NCBI RefSeq assembly: GCF_016756395.1
Contig: NZ_AP018365.1
Location: 2,611,501-2,675,500 of the forward strand
Reading direction: 5' to 3'
Length of the DNA stretch: 64,000 bases
Source of the DNA: Streptomyces sp. SN-593
Lineage (GTDB): Bacteria; Actinomycetota; Actinomycetes; Streptomycetales; Streptomycetaceae
In this document: one piece after another, positions 9,006 to 23,121 of the stretch
How the letters are laid out: each line of letters starts with the position of its first letter
How positions within the stretch are numbered: the stretch's first letter is position 1
Position numbers and translations under genes: made by a program
Notes under the pieces: generated by a model
What the model was told of the DNA's origin: nothing
Seen by the model: only the letters and a program-made list of their open reading frames with translations
The model's database searches: none

Positions 9006-9154
9006 GCCGTCCATTCTCGCCTACCGGGAGGCCCCCCGGGGAAACGGTTCGCCCCGCCGCGCCACGCGCCCCCCCGCGCGGCGACCCCCGCGTCCCGCAC
9101 CGCGCACCGCGCCCCGCCGCCGTACGCCCCGTACGCGTACGCCGGCGAAGCGCG

Positions 9155-9856
9155 CTACGCCGCCGTCGCGGCCGCCCGCAGCAGGCGGTCGATGTCCTCG
9201 GTGCCCATCGACAGGCAGCGGCCGATCGCCTCCAGCACGTCCCGCTCGGCGGGCAGGTAGGGGCCGTCGGCGAGCGCGATGTGCGCGCCTTCGAGCAGCA
9301 CCCGCTCGCGCCCCTGCGGCGCGAGGTGGTCGGTGAGCGGCTCCAGCGCCTCGTGCAGCTCGATCGACAGCCAGCTACCGCAGCCGTCGACGGCCTCGGC
9401 GAAGGAGTCGGGCCCCAGTTCGTCGGACCGGCGGAACCGGCCCTCGTCGGCGACGATCGCGGCGAGCAGGCCGAGCAACTGGTCCTCGGTGCAGTCGCTG
9501 AAGCCCGCGGCGCGCACCGCGCCGACCGCGGCCTCCCGGGTGGGCCGGGCGTCGGCGCCGCCCGCGGTGAGCACGGCGAGCGCGATGGTGTGCACCGCGT
9601 CCCGCAGCATCGCGGAGAAGCGGGTGGTGGTGGGACAGGCCAGCACCTCGGAGCCGTACTGCCGGTGGCAGGCGGTGCACTCGATCACGCTGCCGGCCGA
9701 ACCCCGCGCGAACAGCGGGACGTTGAGCACGGTCAGCCTGCGGGTGCCGGTTCTGCGGTGGTAGGCGCGGTCACCGCCGCACTCGGGGCAGTAGAACTCG
9801 CCGTCGTCCTCGGTGTGCCAGGACGTGCGCACACTCCAGATAGGCCCCAGTTTCAT
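9155..9856 (-). CDS. TerB-family protein with N-terminal zinc ribbon
   Basis: 233 residues. The N-terminal 75 residues form a zinc ribbon (CPECG, then CTACH), and the C-terminal ~130 residues are a helical TerB-like domain (acidic helices around ADEGRFRRSDELGPDSF and LADGPYLPAERDVLEAIGRCL). TerB domains occur in tellurite-resistance and membrane-stress systems, but single-copy genomic members like this have no established role. ATG 9856 has GGAGG 6 nt upstream. The gene follows recO in the same order as in other streptomycetes. Function beyond family membership is unknown. Confidence 0.75.
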   Translation of the reverse strand: MKLGPIWSVRTSWHTEDDGEFYCPECGGDRAYHRRTGTRRLTVLNVPLFARGSAGSVIECTACHRQYGSEVLACPTTTRFSAMLRDAVHTIALAVLTAGGADARPTREAAVGAVRAAGFSDCTEDQLLGLLAAIVADEGRFRRSDELGPDSFAEAVDGCGSWLSIELHEALEPLTDHLAPQGRERVLLEGAHIALADGPYLPAERDVLEAIGRCLSMGTEDIDRLLRAAATAA

Positions 9857-10148
9857 CGCACCCTCCGGCCGTCGTCGTCCCGGTACGCATCCGCAACGGC
9901 CCAACGCGCGCAGCGGCCACGGTGCCGTTGAGCGTGATGTTAGCCACAGTTGGCTACGCCGTCAGTACCGCGTGCGGGGTCAGTTGCCCTCGGCCGGGGC
10001 CGACCCGGGTCACCGGGCCGCCCGTTCGGCACGTTTTCGGCACCTTCTGCCGCGGAGGGTTTGCGCGCGGCCCCTCGCACCCCGGCGCGCGAATCACCCA
10101 CCGGGCGGAAGGTCCGATCCGTGTTGACGGGCGGCCCGGACGCCCCCG

Positions 10149-12206
<2,058 letters not shown>

Positions 12207-12219
12207 TCACAGTTCGTTC

Positions 12220-13344
12220 ATGGGAGTTTTCTGCACGATCGTGCCGCCGCACATCCTGGACCGCCTCGCCCGATCCGACGACCCCGACCTCGCCGGCGCC
12301 GCGCGCCACGCCCTGGAGCACGACGCCCGGCAGCGGACCCGGCGCCTCGTCCCGGCGGCCCGGTCCGCCGCCGCTCCGGCCCCCTCCGCGGCCTCCGACC
12401 AGCCGCGGCGCACCGTCTACGACGCCGGGCACAAGGACGACCTGCCCGGCCGCAAGGTCCGCGCCGAGGGCGCCGAGCCCTCGAAGGACGCCAGCGTCAA
12501 CCGCGCGTACGACGGACTCGGCGCGACCTTCGAGACCTACCTCAAGGCGTACGCCCGGCACTCCATCGACGGCCACGGGCTGCCCCTGACCGCCAGCGTG
12601 CACTACCAGAAGGGCTACAACAACGCCTTCTGGAACGGCGAGCAGATGGTCTTCGGGGACGGCGACGGCAAGCTCTTCCTCGACTTCACCATCCCGGTCG
12701 ACGTCATCGGGCACGAACTCACCCACGGCGTCACCCAGTACACCGCGAACCTCGACTACCAGGACCAGTCCGGCGCGCTCAACGAGTCGGTGTCCGACGT
12801 CTTCGGCAGCCTGATCAAGCAGTTCGCCCTCGGCCAGACCGCTGACCAGGCCGACTGGCTGATCGGCGCCGGGCTGCTCGCCCCCGGCGTGCACGGCGTC
12901 GCGCTGCGCTCGATGAAGGACCCGGGCACGGCGTACGACGACCCGCGCCTGGGCAAGGACCCGCAGCCGGGCACCATGGCCGGATACGTCTCGGGCTCGG
13001 ACGACAACGGCGGGGTGCACGTCAACTCCGGCATCCCCAACCACGCCTTCTACCTCGTCGCGGCCGCGCTGGGCGGGCACGCCTGGGAGCAGGCCGGGCA
13101 GATCTGGTACGACACGCTCACCGGCGGTTCGCTCGCCTCCGACGCGGACTTCGCGGCGTTCGCGGCGGCCACCGCCGCGGCGGCGAAGGCGCGTTACGGT
13201 GAGGGGGCGCAGTACCAGGCGGTGCGCTCGGCGTGGTCGACGGTCGGGGTCACGGGCTCCGGCTCCGGTTCCGGCTCCCCCGCCGGCTCCGGCTCGGCCG
13301 AACTGCCGCGCCAGCAGCCCGGTGAGCAGACCCAGGAGGCGTGA
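12220..13344 (+). CDS. Protealysin-like M4 metalloprotease
   Basis: 374 residues, thermolysin (M4) family. Zinc ligands H165 and H169 and catalytic E166 lie in GHELTHGVTQYT, the third ligand E189 in GALNESVSD, and the transition-state His267 in DNGGVHVNSGIPNHAFY. There is no signal peptide and no long thermolysin propeptide. The N-terminus carries CTIVPPHIL (residues 5-13), the PPxL-type motif of the short protealysin propeptide, so the protein is probably made in the cytoplasm as a small proenzyme. The C-terminus is a Gly/Ser-rich tail. ATG 12220 lacks a clear ribosome site but keeps the propeptide motif at the N-terminus. An emfourin-like inhibitor gene follows 4 nt after the stop. Confidence 0.9.
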   Translation: MGVFCTIVPPHILDRLARSDDPDLAGAARHALEHDARQRTRRLVPAARSAAAPAPSAASDQPRRTVYDAGHKDDLPGRKVRAEGAEPSKDASVNRAYDGLGATFETYLKAYARHSIDGHGLPLTASVHYQKGYNNAFWNGEQMVFGDGDGKLFLDFTIPVDVIGHELTHGVTQYTANLDYQDQSGALNESVSDVFGSLIKQFALGQTADQADWLIGAGLLAPGVHGVALRSMKDPGTAYDDPRLGKDPQPGTMAGYVSGSDDNGGVHVNSGIPNHAFYLVAAALGGHAWEQAGQIWYDTLTGGSLASDADFAAFAAATAAAAKARYGEGAQYQAVRSAWSTVGVTGSGSGSGSPAGSGSAELPRQQPGEQTQEA

Positions 13345-13348
13345 CTTC

Positions 13349-13612
13349 GTGCGTATCGAGGTGGTCCGCTCCGGAGGGTTCGCCGGCGTTCCGCGGCGGG
13401 CCATCCTCGACACCGCCGGCCATCCCGGCGGCCCGCGCCTGGAGGCTCTGGCCCGCGCCGCCCTGGCCTCCCCGCGCGCGCCGCGCCACCCGGTCCCCGA
13501 CGGCTTCACCTACGTCGTGACCGTCGACGACCGCACCATCCACTGCGCGGACCCCGAACTCACCCCCGCCCAGCGCGACCTGATCACCGTGGTCCTGGAG
13601 GAGGGCGCCTGA
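13349..13612 (+). CDS. Emfourin-like protealysin inhibitor
   Basis: 87 residues starting VRIEVVRSGGFAGVPRRAIL, with a central DGFTYVVTVDD strand and an acidic end. This matches emfourin, the small inhibitor encoded beside protealysin-type M4 proteases. GTG 13349 has AGGAGG 9 nt upstream, inside the protease gene, and begins 4 nt after its stop, so the two are co-transcribed. The inferred role is to hold the protease inactive in the cytoplasm. No signal peptide is present. Confidence 0.82.
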   Translation: MRIEVVRSGGFAGVPRRAILDTAGHPGGPRLEALARAALASPRAPRHPVPDGFTYVVTVDDRTIHCADPELTPAQRDLITVVLEEGA

Positions 13613-13693
13613 CCCCCGCCCCGGAGGAGGCCGCACCCGCCCGGGGCGCGGGGCCCCTCCCCCGGTTCGCCGGACAGGCCCCGAGCGGCGCGG

Positions 13694-15130
13694 TCAGCCA
13701 CCGCGGACCGCGAGGTCCCGCTGCTCCGGGGCCGGGGCGCTCCGGGGGGTCCGGTCGCCCTGGGAGCGGCGCACCGTGAGGAGGACCACCACGCCGCCGG
13801 CCAGCGCGGCCACCGCCGACGCGAGGAAGATCCGGTCCAGCCCCGAGGCGTAGGCCGCGCGGACGGACCCGCCGTGCGAGGTGACCTCGCGCATCCGCGC
13901 GGTGAACATCGAGCCGAACAGCGCGATGCCCAGGCTCATCCCGAGCTGGCGGAAGGTGTTGACCGCGCCGCCGGCCATGCCCGAGCGGTGCGGCGGCACC
14001 GCCTCGACCGCGGAGGACACCAGCACCGGCGTGGCCAGCCCGACCCCGGCGCCCATGACCGCGAGCCCGGCGAACAGCGAGGGGGCGTGCGAACCGGCCG
14101 ACACCGACTGCCACAGCACCGCCGCGCCCACCCCGATCAGCACCATGCCGCCGCCGATCGACAGCGCGGGCGCGATCCGGTGAGCATGGCGCCCGGCCGC
14201 CGCGGCGACCACGAACGACGCGACGGCCAGCGGCATCAACGCCAGGCCGCCGCGGATCGGGCTGAGGCCCAGCACGTTCTGCAGCCACAGCGAGACGTAG
14301 ACCAGGGCGCCGAAGGAGCCCGCCTGGAAGAGCACCGCGCTGCCGAGCAGCCCGGAGAAGGTGGGCCGGCGCAGCAGCGACAGGTCCAGCATGGGGTGCG
14401 AGGAGCGCAGTTCGGCGAGCACGAACGCGATCGCGGCCACCCCGGCCAGCACGAAGGAGCCGATCGTCAGCCCGCCGGTCCAGCCGTCCTCGCCGCCGCG
14501 GATCAGCGCGTACGTGAGGGCCGCCGCGGCCACGGTGAAGGCGAGCGCGCCCGGCAGGTCCACCCGCCCGGCGCCGCGCCGCCCGACCGGCAGCACCCGC
14601 AGGGTCAGCGCGACGGCGACCACCGCCACCGGCAGGTTGACCAGGAAGATCGCCTGCCAGCCGAAGCCCTGGGTGAGCAGCCCGCCGAGCACCGGCCCGA
14701 GCGCGGCTGCGGCGCCGTTGACCGCGCCCCACACGCCGAACGCGGTGCCGCGGTCGCGGCCCTGGTAGGTCGCGGCGACCAGGGCCGCGGAGGTGGCGAA
14801 CATCGCCGCGCCGCCGACGCCCTGCACCGCCCGCGCGGTGATCAGCGTCGCCGCGTTCGGCGCGAGCGCGGCCGCGAGCGAGGCGAGCGCGAAGACGGTC
14901 AGTCCGATCACGTACAGCCGCCGGTGGCCGAAGAGGTCGGCGAGGGAACCCGCGGCGAGCAGCAGCGCGGCCAGCGCGAGGGCGTACATGTCCATCACCC
15001 ACTGGAGGGAGGTGAAGGACGCGTGCAGGTCGGACGCCATGCTCGGCAGGGCGACGTTCACGATGGTGACGTCGACCAGCAGGATGAAGGCGCCCAGGCA
15101 GATCGCCACCAGTGGCAGCCACTTGCGCAT
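13694..15130 (-). CDS. MFS exporter, DHA2 family
   Basis: 478 residues, predicted 14 membrane segments. The first helix shows the DHA2 signature LVDVTIVNVALPSMASDLHAS; the loop LADLFGHRRLYVIG, ARAVQGVGGAAMF and the antiporter motif around GPVLGGLL follow. This family exports drugs, dyes or natural products by proton antiport. The ATG at 15130 follows GGAG by 8 nt. It is divergent from a two-domain Lrp/AsnC regulator, which probably controls it. The substrate cannot be predicted. Confidence 0.9.
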   Translation of the reverse strand: MRKWLPLVAICLGAFILLVDVTIVNVALPSMASDLHASFTSLQWVMDMYALALAALLLAAGSLADLFGHRRLYVIGLTVFALASLAAALAPNAATLITARAVQGVGGAAMFATSAALVAATYQGRDRGTAFGVWGAVNGAAAALGPVLGGLLTQGFGWQAIFLVNLPVAVVAVALTLRVLPVGRRGAGRVDLPGALAFTVAAAALTYALIRGGEDGWTGGLTIGSFVLAGVAAIAFVLAELRSSHPMLDLSLLRRPTFSGLLGSAVLFQAGSFGALVYVSLWLQNVLGLSPIRGGLALMPLAVASFVVAAAAGRHAHRIAPALSIGGGMVLIGVGAAVLWQSVSAGSHAPSLFAGLAVMGAGVGLATPVLVSSAVEAVPPHRSGMAGGAVNTFRQLGMSLGIALFGSMFTARMREVTSHGGSVRAAYASGLDRIFLASAVAALAGGVVVLLTVRRSQGDRTPRSAPAPEQRDLAVRGG

Positions 15131-15294
15131 GGGTGGGGCTCCGTTCGGGTTCACGGGGTGGTCGCGGGGGCGGCGTGCGGGCGGTGCGCGGGACCGCTCC
15201 GGGCCCGCCCCGACGAAAGGGACCACCCCACCATCGGGCACGGCCCGGCCCGACCCCAGCCGGCGCCGTCCTGGCGGCGCATTCCGACAGAACC

Positions 15295-15300
15295 TAGGCT
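15295..15300 (+). promoter_or_regulatory. -10 element of a leaderless transcript
   Basis: TAGGCT ends 6 nt before the ATG at 15307, so the transcript should begin at or next to the start codon. There is no ribosome-binding site. Confidence 0.6.
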
Positions 15301-15306
15301 GTGGTG

Positions 15307-16294
15307 ATGGAATCCGACATGATCTGGAGCCCGCTGGCCGGTCTCGATCTGCTCGACCGGCGCCTGGTGCACGCCCTCCAGATCGACGGGCGGGCGCCCT
15401 TCAGCCGGATCGCGGAGGTGCTCGGCGTCTCGGACCAGACGGTGGCCCGCCGCTACGGCCGGCTGCGCCGGGACCGCACGGTCCGGGTGCTCGGCCTGAC
15501 CGACCCGCTGCGGATCGGCCTGACGCCCTGGCTGGTCCGGGTCCGCTGCACCCCCGACGCGGCCGCGTCGATCGGCGCGGCGCTGGCCCGGCACGCCGAC
15601 GCCCGCTGGGTCAACCTGATCTCCGGCGGCACCGAGATCAGCTGCCTCGCCCACGCCGCCACGCCCGGCCACGACGACACGCTGCTGCTCCAGAAGCTGC
15701 CGCGCACGCCGCAGGTGGTGCACGTGGCCGCGCACGCCATGCTGCACATCTTCTTCGGCAAGGACCTCAGCCCGGTCAGCCGCAGCAGCGCGCTCGCCCC
15801 GGACGAGGCCGCCGCGCTGGCGCCCTCCGACGCGCCGGCCGGGCCGCCGCCCGAGGCGTTCGAGGCGCCGGTTCCGCTCGCCCCCGGCGACCACCTGCTG
15901 CTCGACGCGCTCGCGCACGACGGCCGCGCCCCCGCCGCCGAACTGGCCACGGTCACCGGCTGGTCGCAGAGCACCGTACGGCGGCGGCTGTCCGAACTGC
16001 GCGCCGCCGGCGCCCTCTACTACGACCTGGACTTCGGCAGCGGCCGGCTCCAGTCCGAGCTGCGCGCCGGGCTCTGGCTGGAGGTCGAACCGGCCCGGCT
16101 CGCCGAGGTGGGCGCCGCGCTGGCCGGGCACGGCGAGGTCGCGTTCGCGGCGGCCACCACGGGGGCGACCAACGTCTACGCGGCCATCAGCTGCAAGGAC
16201 CCCGGGGCGCTCTACCGCTACCTCACCGGGCCGGTCGCCGCGCTGCCCGGCCTGCGCCGGACCGAGACCGCGCCGATCCACCGCCTCCTCAAGG

Positions 16295-16317
<23 letters not shown>
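15307..16317 (+). CDS. Lrp/AsnC-family regulator with two tandem domains
   Basis: 336 residues containing two AsnC-type units. HTH 1 is near residues 11-60 (LDRRLVHALQIDGRAPFSRIAEVLGVSDQTVARR) with a ligand-binding RAM-like domain to about 150. HTH 2 is near 195-250 (LLLDALAHDGRAPAAELATVTGWSQSTVRRRLSEL) with a second effector domain. Ordinary Lrp proteins have one unit and form octamers; this tandem form is typical of actinobacteria. It is divergent from the DHA2 exporter and probably regulates it. The start at 15307 is chosen because a -10 element ends 6 nt before it. Confidence 0.88.
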
Positions 16318-19245
<2,928 letters not shown>

Positions 19246-19285
19246 GCGCGGGGCGACCGGGCGCCGGGGCCCGTCCGGGAGGCGG

Positions 19286-19681
19286 TCAGCCGGCGGTGAC
19301 GGTGGCGCGGACGGCGCCGTCGGGGCCGGCCAGCAGCAGCGGGGTGTCCGGGCCGCCCAGGTCCCGGACGGCCGCGCGGTCGGCGTCCGACGCCTCCTCG
19401 GCCGCGGTGACCACGGCGGCGGCCTCCAGCGACCTCGCGCCGCTGGCCACGGCCATCGCGACCGCCGTCTGGAGGGCTGTCAGCCGCAGCGACGGGAGGT
19501 CCACGGTGCCGGCGACGTAGGTGCGGCCGGTCTCGTCGCGGACGGCGGCGCCCTCCGGCACGGAGTTGCGGGCCCGGGCGGAGCGGGCGAGCGTGAGGAG
19601 CTTGCGGTCCTCGGGGTTCTCGGGGGCGGCGGGCGGCGCGGTGGGATCGGCGGCTGCGGACGGCGTCTGCGACTCGGTCAT
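19286..19681 (-). CDS. Cytidine deaminase-like protein without catalytic residues
   Basis: 131 residues. After a Pro/Ala-rich first 25, the segment KLLTLARSARARNSVPEGAAVRDETGRTYVAGTVDLPSLRLTALQTAVAMAVASGA follows the layout of a cytidine deaminase fold. The zinc-binding HAE (or CAE) and PCxxC motifs are absent, so catalysis is unlikely. It is a conserved actinobacterial gene usually found in the corC-era cluster. ATG 19681 is preferred because TATGAT ends 7 nt before it (leaderless); ATG 19693 is also in frame. It converges on glnB. Confidence 0.75.
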   Translation of the reverse strand: MTESQTPSAAADPTAPPAAPENPEDRKLLTLARSARARNSVPEGAAVRDETGRTYVAGTVDLPSLRLTALQTAVAMAVASGARSLEAAAVVTAAEEASDADRAAVRDLGGPDTPLLLAGPDGAVRATVTAG

Positions 19682-19688
19682 ACGCGCG

Positions 19689-19694
19689 ATCATA
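19689..19694 (-). promoter_or_regulatory. -10 element of a leaderless transcript
   Basis: TATGAT on the minus strand ends 7 nt before the ATG at 19681, with no ribosome-binding site between. A clear -35 is not visible. Confidence 0.5.
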
Positions 19695-19823
19695 GGACGC
19701 CCCGCCCCGCCGGCCGCGTCCACCCACGATCACCCTCCGTCCGTGGAAATGCGCGGAGCGGCACGGGCGCCCAGCCTCGTGGGATCAAACGCCCTCGTAT
19801 GAGGAGATGTGGGTGATCCGACG

Positions 19824-20018
19824 ATGGTGCTGCACATGCCCTTCGTCCTCGCACTCGCCGCGGCCACGTTCTTCCTGAGCCGCAAGGCCGGGCTCAAGGC
19901 GACCCACGCGGTGGTCTGCGGTGCCTTCGGCTTCTCCCTCGCCGACACCAGCCCGGCCACCTCCCTCCACTCCGCCGGCGCCGGCATGCTCGGCATGATC
20001 GGCGGCATCGGCCCCTGA
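19824..20018 (+). CDS. Small membrane protein of unknown function
   Basis: 64 residues. An N-terminal hydrophobic helix (MVLHMPFVLALAAATFFLS) is followed by a short basic turn (RKAGLK) and a second helix (THAVVCGAFGFSLADTS), then a Gly/Met-rich tail. It resembles small two-helix proteins scattered in streptomycete accessory regions. The ATG at 19824 has GGGTGA about 7 nt upstream; an in-frame GTG at 19809 sits too close to GAGGAG. I do not recognise a function. It lies between the deaminase-like gene and an MFS permease gene. Confidence 0.55.
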   Translation: MVLHMPFVLALAAATFFLSRKAGLKATHAVVCGAFGFSLADTSPATSLHSAGAGMLGMIGGIGP

Positions 20019-20071
20019 GCCCGGCGCCGGGCCCCGACGGCCGTCGGACTTCCCGCCGAGCGACTGCCACC

Positions 20072-20088
20072 CACAACCTCTGGTTGTG
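20072..20088. promoter_or_regulatory. Perfect inverted repeat upstream of an MFS gene (candidate operator)
   Basis: CACAACC-TCT-GGTTGTG is a perfect 7-3-7 inverted repeat 105 bp before the MFS start. Further GGTTGT copies at about 20103 and 20157 continue the motif toward the gene. No regulator gene lies beside it. Confidence 0.5.
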
Positions 20089-20192
20089 ACTCGGTGGACG
20101 GATGGTTGTTTGCCCGGGCGCCACCGCCCTTGCTTTCATGGCGCCGGTCAACGCGGGGTTGTACCGGTGACAGGGCGAGGGGGGCGCTGAGC

Positions 20193-21644
20193 ATGGCGGG
20201 CGGCAGGGCGCAGGACGGCACGGCGGACGGGACCGATGCGGCGGACGCGGGGTCCACAGGGCCTGCGGGGGCCGCGGGAGCCGCGGCATCGTGCGGGACG
20301 GACCGGGGTGCGGGGAAGCCGCCGCCCCCCGCCACGCCGCCACCGCGGTCGCTGGGCCGCCCCTTCGGCTGGCTCTGGGCGGCCTACGCCGTCAGCGCCT
20401 ACGGCACCGGGTTCGGGTTCGGCGCGTTCGCGCTGCTCGCGATCCTGGTGCTGCACGCCGGGGCCGGCGAGGTGTCCGCGCTGTCGGCCGCCGGGCTCGC
20501 GGTGGGCGCGGTGGCGGCGGTGCCGCTGGGCCCGTGGGTGGAGTTCCACCGCAAGCGGCCGGTGATGGTCGCGACGGACCTCGTCCGTTTCGCGGCGATG
20601 GCCTCCCTCCCGGTGGCGTACGCCTGCGGCCGGCTCGGCTTCGTCCAACTCCTGGTCGTGTCGGTCGTCGTGGCCACCGCGAAGATCGCCTTCCGGTCGG
20701 CGAGCGGCGCCTACCTCAAGTCGCTGGTCCGCCCGGAGCACCTGCTCGTCGCCAACGGCCGCTTCGAGTCCACCACCTGGAGCGCCACGGTGCTCGGGCC
20801 GCCGCTCGGGGGCGCCGCGATCGGCCTGTTCGGCCCGGTGACGACCGTGGCCGCCGACGCGGTCAGCTACCTGCTGTCGGCCCTCGGGGTGGGGGCGATC
20901 CGCGGGAAGGAGCCCGACCCGCGCCCCCGCACGGCGCGCGTACCCGCGCCGGACCGCCAGGGGCGGGGCACCGTGCCCCGCCCCTGGCACGCCGAACTCC
21001 TCGACGGATGGCGGCACATCCTCGCCCACCCGCCGCTGCGGCTGCTCTTCCTCAACACCCTCCTGCTCTCCGCCCTGCTGCTGGCCACCGAACCGCTGCT
21101 GGCCGTCCTCATGCTCGGCCGGCTCGGCTTCGCGCCCTGGCAGTACGGCCTCGCCTTCGCGCTGCCCTGCACCGGCGGCCTGCTCGGGGCGCGGCTGTCC
21201 CGGCGGCTGGTCGCACGGTACGGGTCACACCGCGTCCTGGTCGTCTCGGGCGCGCTGCGCGCGTGCTGGCCGCTGTGGCTGGCGTTCACCCGGCCCGGCG
21301 CGGCCGGCATCGCACTGGTGGTGGTCGCGCAGTTCGGACTGGTCACCAGCATCGGCGTGTTCAACCCGGTGCTCGCCACCTACCGGCTGGAGCAGACCGC
21401 GAGCGGCCACGTGGCCCGCACGCTGTCCGCGTGGACGGTCACCGGCAACCTCGCCACCGCCGCCCTGACCGCGCTGTGGGGCCTGCTCGCGGCCGCCACC
21501 TCGCCCCGGCTGGCGATCGGGGCCGCCGGACTGCTCATCCTCGCCACGCCCCTGCTGCTGCCCCGCCGCGCCACTCCCCCGCCGGCCCCCGCGCCCGCCG
21601 CACCCCCGGAAGCGGGTCCCGAAGCGGCCCCCGGCGCGGTGTGA
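20193..21644 (+). CDS. MFS permease (12-segment type)
   Basis: 483 residues. The first ~55 are Ala/Gly/Pro-rich and probably cytoplasmic. Then come 12 predicted membrane helices beginning with LGRPFGWLWAAYAVSAYGTGFGFGAFALLAILVL. A central basic linker near residues 235-270 separates the two halves. FHRKRPVMVATDLVRF is the family's loop motif after helix 2, as in macrolide-efflux-like permeases. The start ATG 20193 follows a G-rich stretch (GAGGGGGGCG). An inverted repeat upstream may be its operator. Exporter of an unknown compound. Confidence 0.82.
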   Translation: MAGGRAQDGTADGTDAADAGSTGPAGAAGAAASCGTDRGAGKPPPPATPPPRSLGRPFGWLWAAYAVSAYGTGFGFGAFALLAILVLHAGAGEVSALSAAGLAVGAVAAVPLGPWVEFHRKRPVMVATDLVRFAAMASLPVAYACGRLGFVQLLVVSVVVATAKIAFRSASGAYLKSLVRPEHLLVANGRFESTTWSATVLGPPLGGAAIGLFGPVTTVAADAVSYLLSALGVGAIRGKEPDPRPRTARVPAPDRQGRGTVPRPWHAELLDGWRHILAHPPLRLLFLNTLLLSALLLATEPLLAVLMLGRLGFAPWQYGLAFALPCTGGLLGARLSRRLVARYGSHRVLVVSGALRACWPLWLAFTRPGAAGIALVVVAQFGLVTSIGVFNPVLATYRLEQTASGHVARTLSAWTVTGNLATAALTALWGLLAAATSPRLAIGAAGLLILATPLLLPRRATPPPAPAPAAPPEAGPEAAPGAV

Positions 21645-21698
21645 GCGCGAGCCGCCCCGCCGAGGCGCGCCCGCCACCTCGACGCGGGCCCCCCGGCG

Positions 21699-23102
21699 TC
21701 AGCCCGGGCCCGCCCGGGAAGCGTCGTCGGACTCCGCGTCGGCGGGCTCGTCCTCCTGCGGCCCGGCACCGGTACGGCCGGGCCCGGCACCGGAACGGGT
21801 CGCACCGGACGCCTCCGCGCCGCTCACCGGCTCCACCAGCACCGTGCCGATCCGGTTCCGCCGCCCCGCCTGCGTCTCCGCGGTCAGCCGCAGCGCGACC
21901 GTGCCGTCCGGGCCGACCGACGAGGGGTCCACCGGCAGCGGGACCACCGCGCCCGCGCCCGGGATCGGCACCCGGCCGAGCGCCTTCGCCAGCAGGCCGC
22001 CGACCGTCTCCACGTCGTCGTCGTCCAACGGCACCCCGTACAGCTCGCCGAGGTCGCCGATGTCCAGCCGCGCGGTCACCCGGAACCGCCCGCCGCCCAG
22101 CCGCTCCACCGGCGGCGTCTCCCGGTCGTACTCGTCGGTGATCTCCCCGACGATCTCCTCCAGGATGTCCTCGATCGTCACGATGCCGGCGGTGCCGCCG
22201 TACTCGTCGACGACGACCGCGACGTGGTTGCGCTGCTGCTGCATCTCGCGCAGCAGGTCCCCCGCGTTCTTGGTGTCGGGCACGAAGAACGCCGGGCGGA
22301 TCAGCGCGGACACCTGGTCGGACTCGGCGTCGCGGTTGACGTGCACCCGCCGTGCCAGGTCCTTGAGGTAGACGAAGCCGACCACGTCGTCCTCGCTCTC
22401 CCCGGTCACCGGAATCCGCGAGAAGCCGCTGCGCAGCGCAAGCGTCATGGCCTGGCGCACCGTCTTGAAGCGCTCGATCATCACCAGTTCGGGGCGCGGC
22501 ACCATCACCTCCCGCACGATCGTGTCGCCCAGCTCGAAGACCGAGTGCACCATCCGGCGCTCCTCGTCCTCGATCAGCGACTCCGACTCGGCCAGGTCCA
22601 CCGCCGCGCGCAGTTCCGCCTCGCTCGCGAACGGCCCGCGCTTGAAGCCCTTCCCGGGCGTGAGCGCGTTGCCCAGCAGGATCAGCAGCCCCGGCACCGG
22701 CCCCATCACCCGGGCCAGCGGCAGCAGCACGTACGACGCCGCCGTGGCGGTGTTCATCGGGTGCTGGCGGCCGATGGTGCGCGGCGAGACCCCGACCGCC
22801 ACGTACGACACCAGCACCATCACGCCGATCGCGACGCACAGCACCTGCCAGGTGCGGTCGAAGTGGCGGTCGGCGACGACCGTGATGAGGACGGCCGCCG
22901 CCGTCTCGCAGGCGACGCGCACCAGCAGCGCCACGTTGAGGTAGCGGGTGGGGTCGGAGGCGACCGCGACCAGGTTCGCGGCCCCGCGCCGGCCGGAGCG
23001 CAGCGCGTCCTCGGCGCGGAACCGGGAGACCCGGGCGAGCCCGGCCTCGGCGCACGCCGCGAGCCAGGCCACGATGACGAGCAGTACGGCGAAGACGACC
23101 AT
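21699..23102 (-). CDS. Hemolysin-family CNNM/CorC-type membrane protein
   Basis: 467 residues. The N-terminal CNNM (DUF21) membrane domain, about residues 1-180, has four hydrophobic segments beginning MVVFAVLLVIVAWLAACAEAG. A pair of CBS domains follows at about 205-330 (EVMVPRPELVMIE, then VDEYGGTAGIVTIEDILEEIVGEI). A CorC_HlyC domain of about 80 residues and an acidic Gly/Pro-rich tail end the protein. Members are linked to magnesium or cobalt export, but the S. coelicolor-type member is not firmly characterised. The start at 23102 lies 19 nt after the ybeY stop, so it is the third gene of phoH-ybeY-corC. Confidence 0.88.
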   Translation of the reverse strand: MVVFAVLLVIVAWLAACAEAGLARVSRFRAEDALRSGRRGAANLVAVASDPTRYLNVALLVRVACETAAAVLITVVADRHFDRTWQVLCVAIGVMVLVSYVAVGVSPRTIGRQHPMNTATAASYVLLPLARVMGPVPGLLILLGNALTPGKGFKRGPFASEAELRAAVDLAESESLIEDEERRMVHSVFELGDTIVREVMVPRPELVMIERFKTVRQAMTLALRSGFSRIPVTGESEDDVVGFVYLKDLARRVHVNRDAESDQVSALIRPAFFVPDTKNAGDLLREMQQQRNHVAVVVDEYGGTAGIVTIEDILEEIVGEITDEYDRETPPVERLGGGRFRVTARLDIGDLGELYGVPLDDDDVETVGGLLAKALGRVPIPGAGAVVPLPVDPSSVGPDGTVALRLTAETQAGRRNRIGTVLVEPVSGAEASGATRSGAGPGRTGAGPQEDEPADAESDDASRAGPG

Positions 23103-23121
23103 GGGGGTCCAGCCGCCCCGG

